Source: Xiphophorus maculatus
Taxonomy: Eukaryota; Chordata; Actinopteri; Cyprinodontiformes; Poeciliidae
Assembly (NCBI RefSeq): GCF_002775205.1
Contig: NC_036444.1
Span: 6,428,501-6,492,500, forward strand
Direction: 5' to 3'
Length of the DNA stretch: 64,000 nt
Shown here piece after piece: positions 58,963 through 64,000 of the stretch; within the stretch, counting starts at the first letter, position 1; each line of letters starts with the position of its first letter. The position numbers and the translations under genes are program-made. The notes beneath the pieces are model-generated. The model was not told the origin of the DNA and ran no database searches. It saw only the letters and a list, made by a program, of their open reading frames with translations.

Positions 58963-59582
58963 TCAGCAACAATTTCACCAAGGCCTCAAAACTCATAAAA
59001 TCTTGCAACAATCTGCACTTCCTGTTTTGCTGCTGCTGCATGAAGAATTTTACAGTGTTGAGATGGTAACTTGTTTTTTTTAAGTGGCAGAAACAGAGAA
59101 TTAGGTAACTTCTTTACATTGTTTTTTTTTTTTGGAGATTAAACAAATGCTTGTTCTGCTGCAGAGTCATATAACATCTATAAGCCCAAAGGTTTGATTG
59201 TGGCATTAAAACCACAGACATTGTAACATACGGGTGAACCACAGCAACCTTTGCAAAAGCATAGAGAATGTGCAAAACTCACTATATTTAACAGCAGGAG
59301 ACTCTTTTTTTTTTTTTAACTGTGAGGTGAACCTAGCAATTAAAATTAACTTCTCTGTTGAACTTAAATTTAATACCGAGTAAACCAAAGATCCTTGTAC
59401 AGCAGAGCCAGACAAGCAGCAGAAGTAAACATTGGCTTAATCAGGGTAGAGCAGGAGAGAGAGGCCGGACTGACCCCAACCTAGGAGCATTTTTCAGTCA
59501 GCTGTCCTGATAACAATCATTCCTGTACATAAACACACCGACGGACATTATGCTCGGTTGTAGAAAAAAAAAAGACACTTAC

Positions 59583-59830
59583 CTTGAAGAGCAGGAATTG
59601 CTAACCGCCTGTTTTTGTCGCCAATTCTGGCAAAAGAGAAGAAGAAACCCTAAATGGACGATTAAATTCTTCCTGTTTACACCGCGGTGGAAAAACAGCG
59701 GAATAGCTCCGCACCTCAGAGTCCGACGCGATATGAGCCTAACACTCTCCCAACGGACAGAGCCAGCGTCCAATCAGAATGCACCTCCAGGACATCTGTC
59801 CCGCCTCTCTGGACGTTTGACCAATCATAA
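59583..59830 (-). promoter_or_regulatory. sqor: sqor noncoding first exon and promoter
   Basis: A strong donor CTTCAAG|GTAAGTG lies at 59582-59581 on minus, so exon 1 ends at 59583 and extends right by about 100-200 bp. No suitable in-frame start joins it to the coding exon, so it is taken as 5' UTR. CCAAT motifs at 59770-59774 and 59821-59825 (+ sense) mark the promoter. The acceptor opening the coding start exon (near 58960-59040) is not resolved. Confidence 0.5.
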
Positions 59831-62219
59831 AGCAGCACTTGAAACAGTAAAATGTTACACAATTAGCTTGAATTGTATTAACAGTGAAACACATTTGACC
59901 TTCGCAACGACGTGGAAAATGTAAGGCACATCATTTCCGTTACTAGTGGTGCGGATAATAACTTCTGTACCCGGAAATGTGACAGTTATTTTGTGCTACA
60001 TAACTTTGAAACCGTCCTGCGGGCATTTCTAGTTGGGCGGGTTTGGGTCGGTGTCAGCAGGTAGACGGCGCCCATCCGTACACATGTGGTTATGTCATTT
60101 AAATTTTAAATACGGCATAATCAGATGGACCAAAATATAAGGTTATGTGGAAATTTTGGCATTTTAAAGACGAAAATTACACTAATTCAAATTAGTATAT
60201 AAAAAAAATAACAAAATCAGGGAAAAGAAAAAATTCCAAAACAATTTCTTATATGTTTTGAATATGTCTCCTGAGCTCCATGTTTTTCCCAAAAAATTAG
60301 AACAACTTTACAATTTTCAAATACTTGAATGTTGTTTCTATTCAGAAAAATCCCAAAATGTTAATACAATTCATCTCATATTCAAAGCAAAACACACAAC
60401 ATACATTCGTTAAAAAAAAAAATAATTTAAAGTATTTTTGTCCCCCCAAAACATTGTGCCCTGGGCTACTGCCCCTGTAAGCCCTTTCTAAAGTCTGGCC
60501 CAACCTAGACTAGACTTTTTTAATTTGATGACTTAAATACTTTAGTTATATTCCAAATATATAATAACTGCACATTTGTCTACATGTCATTTCAAAATTT
60601 TAATCTCCTCAAGGTTTGCAGGGGACCTAAGAAGTTGGCTACATAAACTCCTGATAAATCTAAAACTGTTTCAAATTTCTAATGCAAAGCATACAAATAA
60701 AGTTTATGCAACACTTTGTGTCACTATTTTGAATTAAAGCTCACAATAAATAACTCATTTTGGTTATAGGTTATTTAGATTTAACCATTCATTTGCATTG
60801 CTTTTAACCCAAGAGGTACACTAAGTAAAAATAAACCTTAAACCTAATCAGTTATTTCAGATAGTAAGCTAGTTTTAACTCATTCACTAACAGAGTGACT
60901 TCATGAAATACAAGCTGAAAAAAGTGCAAATAAACATTTGAAAATATGTTTAAAAAGTAGCAGCCCTGCTGGATTTTGAGTGATAAATCAGAATTTTTTT
61001 TTAGTTAAATTCAAACATAATTAAACCATATTCTTTTTTTTTTATGACAAAACACAATGTACTGCTGTACAGTTCAGTTCAGCAGTGGAAATGTGTGGCC
61101 TACTGGCCGTACCCGGATGACACAACGTTTGCTAAGGTTGTAATGGCTGTAAACAGTTGAGAGCTACTGTACTGAAGCATTCGTGGCAACAGAAAGGCGA
61201 CAATCTGAGACATCTGCTGGAACACATGAGCCATAACACAAAATCTCTTCATCACCATGACTCAGCTTATCTCCAGTCATCATACTGGTTTGACTGGTCC
61301 CTTTATCATTCATAGAAACGGCCTCCATTCTGTTATTTATATACAAATAGATCTGCAGTGTCTATCAGCCTTTTGCCCATTCAGAAGTGGTAATCCATTT
61401 CCCACAGTTTCCATCTTTGCTCAACTTGAGTGAGAGTGATTTAACACTCTGGACTCTACAAATACATGGACTTCTGTTCCATTAACGCTGAATGAATAAA
61501 CAAGCTTTAGAGCAGTGATATCTTTCTAATAACAGCATCTGGTGCTTGTATATTCCCTACAGGCTTGGCTTTGCCCTCTGGACATCTGTTTATTTGTTTC
61601 ACAGCACAGGAACACCAGTCTGTTACTACTGCACACAAAGCAAGACATAACCGCAAGATTTTCCACATTTTATTAAAGTAAAGCTTCCATATTTACTGGT
61701 TTATTTGCGACAGATTAACAAAAAGCACCACATAATTTTGAGGTGTAAAATTAAACTTGGTTTTCAAAGATTTTCTGATTGGCCTCTGGCAGGGCTTGGC
61801 TGAGCGGCTCTCAATAATACAATCAAAGTTTGGACTCGCAGCATTTAAAAGACATGTTTATGCGGGTTTATGGGTATTAATGCTAGCATATAATTAGCTG
61901 AACTTAAAGACAAAAGACAATCAATTAGTTTATTTGTAGAGAACAGTTCAGCAACAAGTCAGTTCAAAATGCTTTACATCATAAAAGCACAAAAATAAAA
62001 AGTCATAATCATACAGTCAACATTTCAGAAACCAGTAACAAACGTTACATTTTGCCGAGTGACATCATCAAAAACATCAATACAAATGTGTATATATGTG
62101 GTTAGCTATTTTTCATAGCCACTATGCTAGCTATGAAAAATAGCTAGCCTAGCCTAGCTTAAAAATAAGAACATTAGGACTCCCTAAAACAATATTTGAA
62201 ATTTTGTTTTACATAAGGC

Positions 62220-62545
62220 TGACATAATATTATGACATACAAGCGTTTCATATTGGTCAATATTGACAATTATTGATTAGTTTTTTTTGTTTAAATATCT
62301 GAAATACACCAGTTTGGCTGTATTTCAGATATTAGTTCCTGTTTTATCCAGTTTTCACTTCACACTGTTTTTTTATTTTTAAGGAGCTATATATGAGACA
62401 TGGAAGCTAAATCTTAAACTGCTGCTGCGGAAGTTACTCAACAGGTTGTTGCTAAGTAACCAAAGAACGAGTGGGTTGCTAGGTAACCAAATGTAAGACA
62501 GTGAGTTGATTCCACTGACATGGATTTTTTTTTTCTTTTGCGTTA
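62220..62545 (+). repeat. 'GTTGCTAGGTAACCAAAGA' element
   Basis: TTATTGATTAGTTTTTTTTG, CAACAGGTTGTTGCTAAGTA and GTGAGTTGATTCCACTGAC match the copies at 1590-1870 and 26470-26720. Confidence 0.55.
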
Positions 62546-62691
62546 ACTTGCAAAAGTATTGCATTCCCTTGCAATAATGTATTGATTAGTTTATGCGGCA
62601 TAAATTAATACTTAAAGTCTTTCTGCTACATTATAAGGTTTTGGTTTTTCCATGTATGTTAAGATGTCATTTGAGAATGAAGTTTTACAGT

Positions 62692-62727
62692 AAGAAGAAA
62701 GAAAGAAAAAAAGAAAAGAAAGAAAGA
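62692..62727. repeat. (GAAA)n microsatellite
   Basis: Interrupted GAAA/AAAG tetranucleotide run of about 36 bp. Confidence 0.85.
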
Positions 62728-63419
62728 TACAGCCAAACTATTTGAATTATTTTTGAGTTATTTTCATGGGGTAATAAAATCATATGACAGTTTAGATCGT
62801 GTCTGTTTGTGTTTGTAGTCTGAATGGTTAATAAAGATTATTTTCATGTGCAACACCATCCCAACCTTACAAAAACAAACATGAACACGCATTAATAGTT
62901 CGATTTTCAATCAGTTTTTTTGCACCAGAAAAAAATTTTTATAAACGCGTTTTCACTGAGGCTCTTTGTATAACTGCTCACTTTTAAATTGACATCTGTT
63001 ACTGTACATAAAATACACACACAACACAACAAAAGAAAAAGAAAAGAAAATAGCGGGCTCCGTACTTTAAGCCGATTTTGACCCTCGGTGTAAAAAGTTT
63101 GGATGCCATTGGATTAATGCATTTATTCTCCCTGCATTAATAAGTTGCATTCTACCTATACACCACGTGAGGGCGCTAGAATCATCCAAATCAAACCTAT
63201 TGTTGGGAATAAAGGAGGAAAACAAAGTAAAAAAAAATTAACATAATTACTTAATTTCACCTCTAGATCTTTAATAAACACGTTTATAGATGTAACCTTA
63301 AATAGACCAGATGGGGTTTTTTTGTTTATTTGTTTTTTTAAGGTTTTTAAAGTACAAAAAAAATAGACATTAAGAGTAATTAATTCTCAGTGTATTGTTG
63401 AGATAATCGGTTTATTTTC

Positions 63420-63789
63420 CTGATAAAGCTCCCGCCTCTCTGCTGATTCCTCGCTGCTCTCCGGTTTCTCCTCAGATTATGAGTCTCAGAGGAGCGGGAC
63501 GGATTTTCTGCCTGCACCATTTTTTTCTCATCCCCAACAGCCCACACCTTTCCTCTCCTCTGCTTCTGCTGCCTACTACTCACCTCGGCTCTGCAGCATC
63601 TTCACACGAGTCCAGCCGAGCCGGTTCTGGTTCTGGTCCTGGTGGGGAACGTCATGGTTCAAGCGGCGCCTAATTTACTGTGAAGAAAATGTGCGGAACG
63701 CGTCGCTTGGAATAAACAAATGGTCGCTACAGATTGCCAGGATTCATGGAGACAACACAAGACTGCGCCTGTTACAAAGTTGTGCAAGG
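63420..63789 (+). other. putative first exon and promoter of an unidentified + strand gene
   Basis: After 3.5 kb of AT-rich DNA the sequence becomes GC- and CpG-richer (GCCGAGCCGGTTCTGG, GGAACGCGTCGC). It ends in a strong donor GTGCAAG|GTAAGACC at 63789/63790. Two ATGs precede the donor (63720, opening MVATDCQDSWRQHK, and 63747, opening METTQDCACYKVVQ). I recognise neither reading, so the exon may be 5' UTR. The rest of the gene would lie beyond 64000. Confidence 0.4.
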
Positions 63790-64000
63790 TAAGACCGGAG
63801 AGACTGAGCATTCACCGGCTGTTCCTGCACCCATTTTGTAAAAACTGATACATATCAACAAGGTCTGTGAAGCAATTCCCATACCTTTACTTAAACTTAT
63901 CCAGAATACAATAAAATATTCATCAATCAGTACTCGCTTCCTCTCGCTGACAGTTTATAACAAGATAGAAAATGTAATAATAAACAGTCCCTCTAGCCTT

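Larger units (their letters stand above)
59930..63400. other. intergenic repeat-rich DNA
   Basis: 59930-60085 is GC-richer with ETS-like CCGGAAATG and might be a divergent promoter of sqor, but no exon can be supported. 60095-60250 is a fragment of the 'ACTTGAGTAAAAGTA' family. 60420-62200 shows only AT-rich single-copy-looking sequence and TAGCTAGCC-type inverted motifs near 62105-62160. No gene is seen. Confidence 0.5.

Noticed and set aside
59579-59773. 64-codon minus-strand frame as an alternative sqor N-terminus
   Set aside because: It ends at the exon 1 donor but resembles no SQOR presequence; the coding exon has its own well-placed ATG and basic presequence.
63479-63673. 64-codon plus-strand frame in the right-hand CpG block
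   Set aside because: Low-complexity S, P and L-rich reading with a stop before the donor; likely 5' UTR or promoter sequence.

Overview
The window is nuclear DNA of a ray-finned (teleost) fish. The genes are split by GT-AG introns, the introns and intergenic DNA are AT-rich and full of fish-type short interspersed repeats, and every confidently read protein is close to a known vertebrate one. I cannot fix the species; a percomorph is likely, but that is an impression. I found no bacterial, viral or CRISPR content and no tRNA or rRNA gene.

Layout, left to right. (1) The 3' end of ube2q2 on + (1-2465), with a long 3' UTR to about 4870. (2) Repeat-rich intergenic DNA, then scamp5 on - (coding 15043 down to 9662, 230 aa), convergent with ube2q2. 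(3) A GC-rich scamp5 promoter near 16.6-16.9 kb followed by a (TA)n run of about 95 bp. (4) parp16 on + (18810-23538, 328 aa), divergent from scamp5. (5) A small secreted cysteine-rich gene on - with an IGFBP N-terminal domain (30473 down to 28436, possibly ending near 25.7 kb); I cannot give it a gene name. (6) A palindromic element with a three-copy 82-bp tandem core at 30.6-31.1 kb. (7) ctdspl2 on - (42609 down to 34021, 12 coding exons, 473 aa) with a CpG-rich promoter near 44.3-44.6 kb. (8) sqor on - (58926 down to 47249, 9 coding exons, 439 aa) with a noncoding first exon near 59.6 kb. (9) Mostly repeat-derived DNA, then a GC-rich putative first exon of an unidentified + gene at 63.4-63.8 kb.

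The genes do not form a pathway: ubiquitin conjugation, secretory carrier membrane traffic, ER ADP-ribosylation, a secreted IGFBP-like protein, a nuclear phosphatase and mitochondrial sulfide oxidation. They share a syntenic origin: the human counterparts of ube2q2, scamp5, parp16, ctdspl2 and sqor all lie on 15q. Exon boundaries were chosen by hand from splice signals and reading phase, and the five named genes join in frame; conserved catalytic residues sit at constant offsets from the human proteins, which supports the models.

The observations most worth checking are the unnamed IGFBP gene with its transposon-abutted 3' end, a GC-AG intron in sqor, a roughly 385-bp palindrome in parp16 intron 1, the 82-bp tandem/palindrome element, and a degenerate minisatellite in a ctdspl2 intron. 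I did not find a convincing new multi-gene system.
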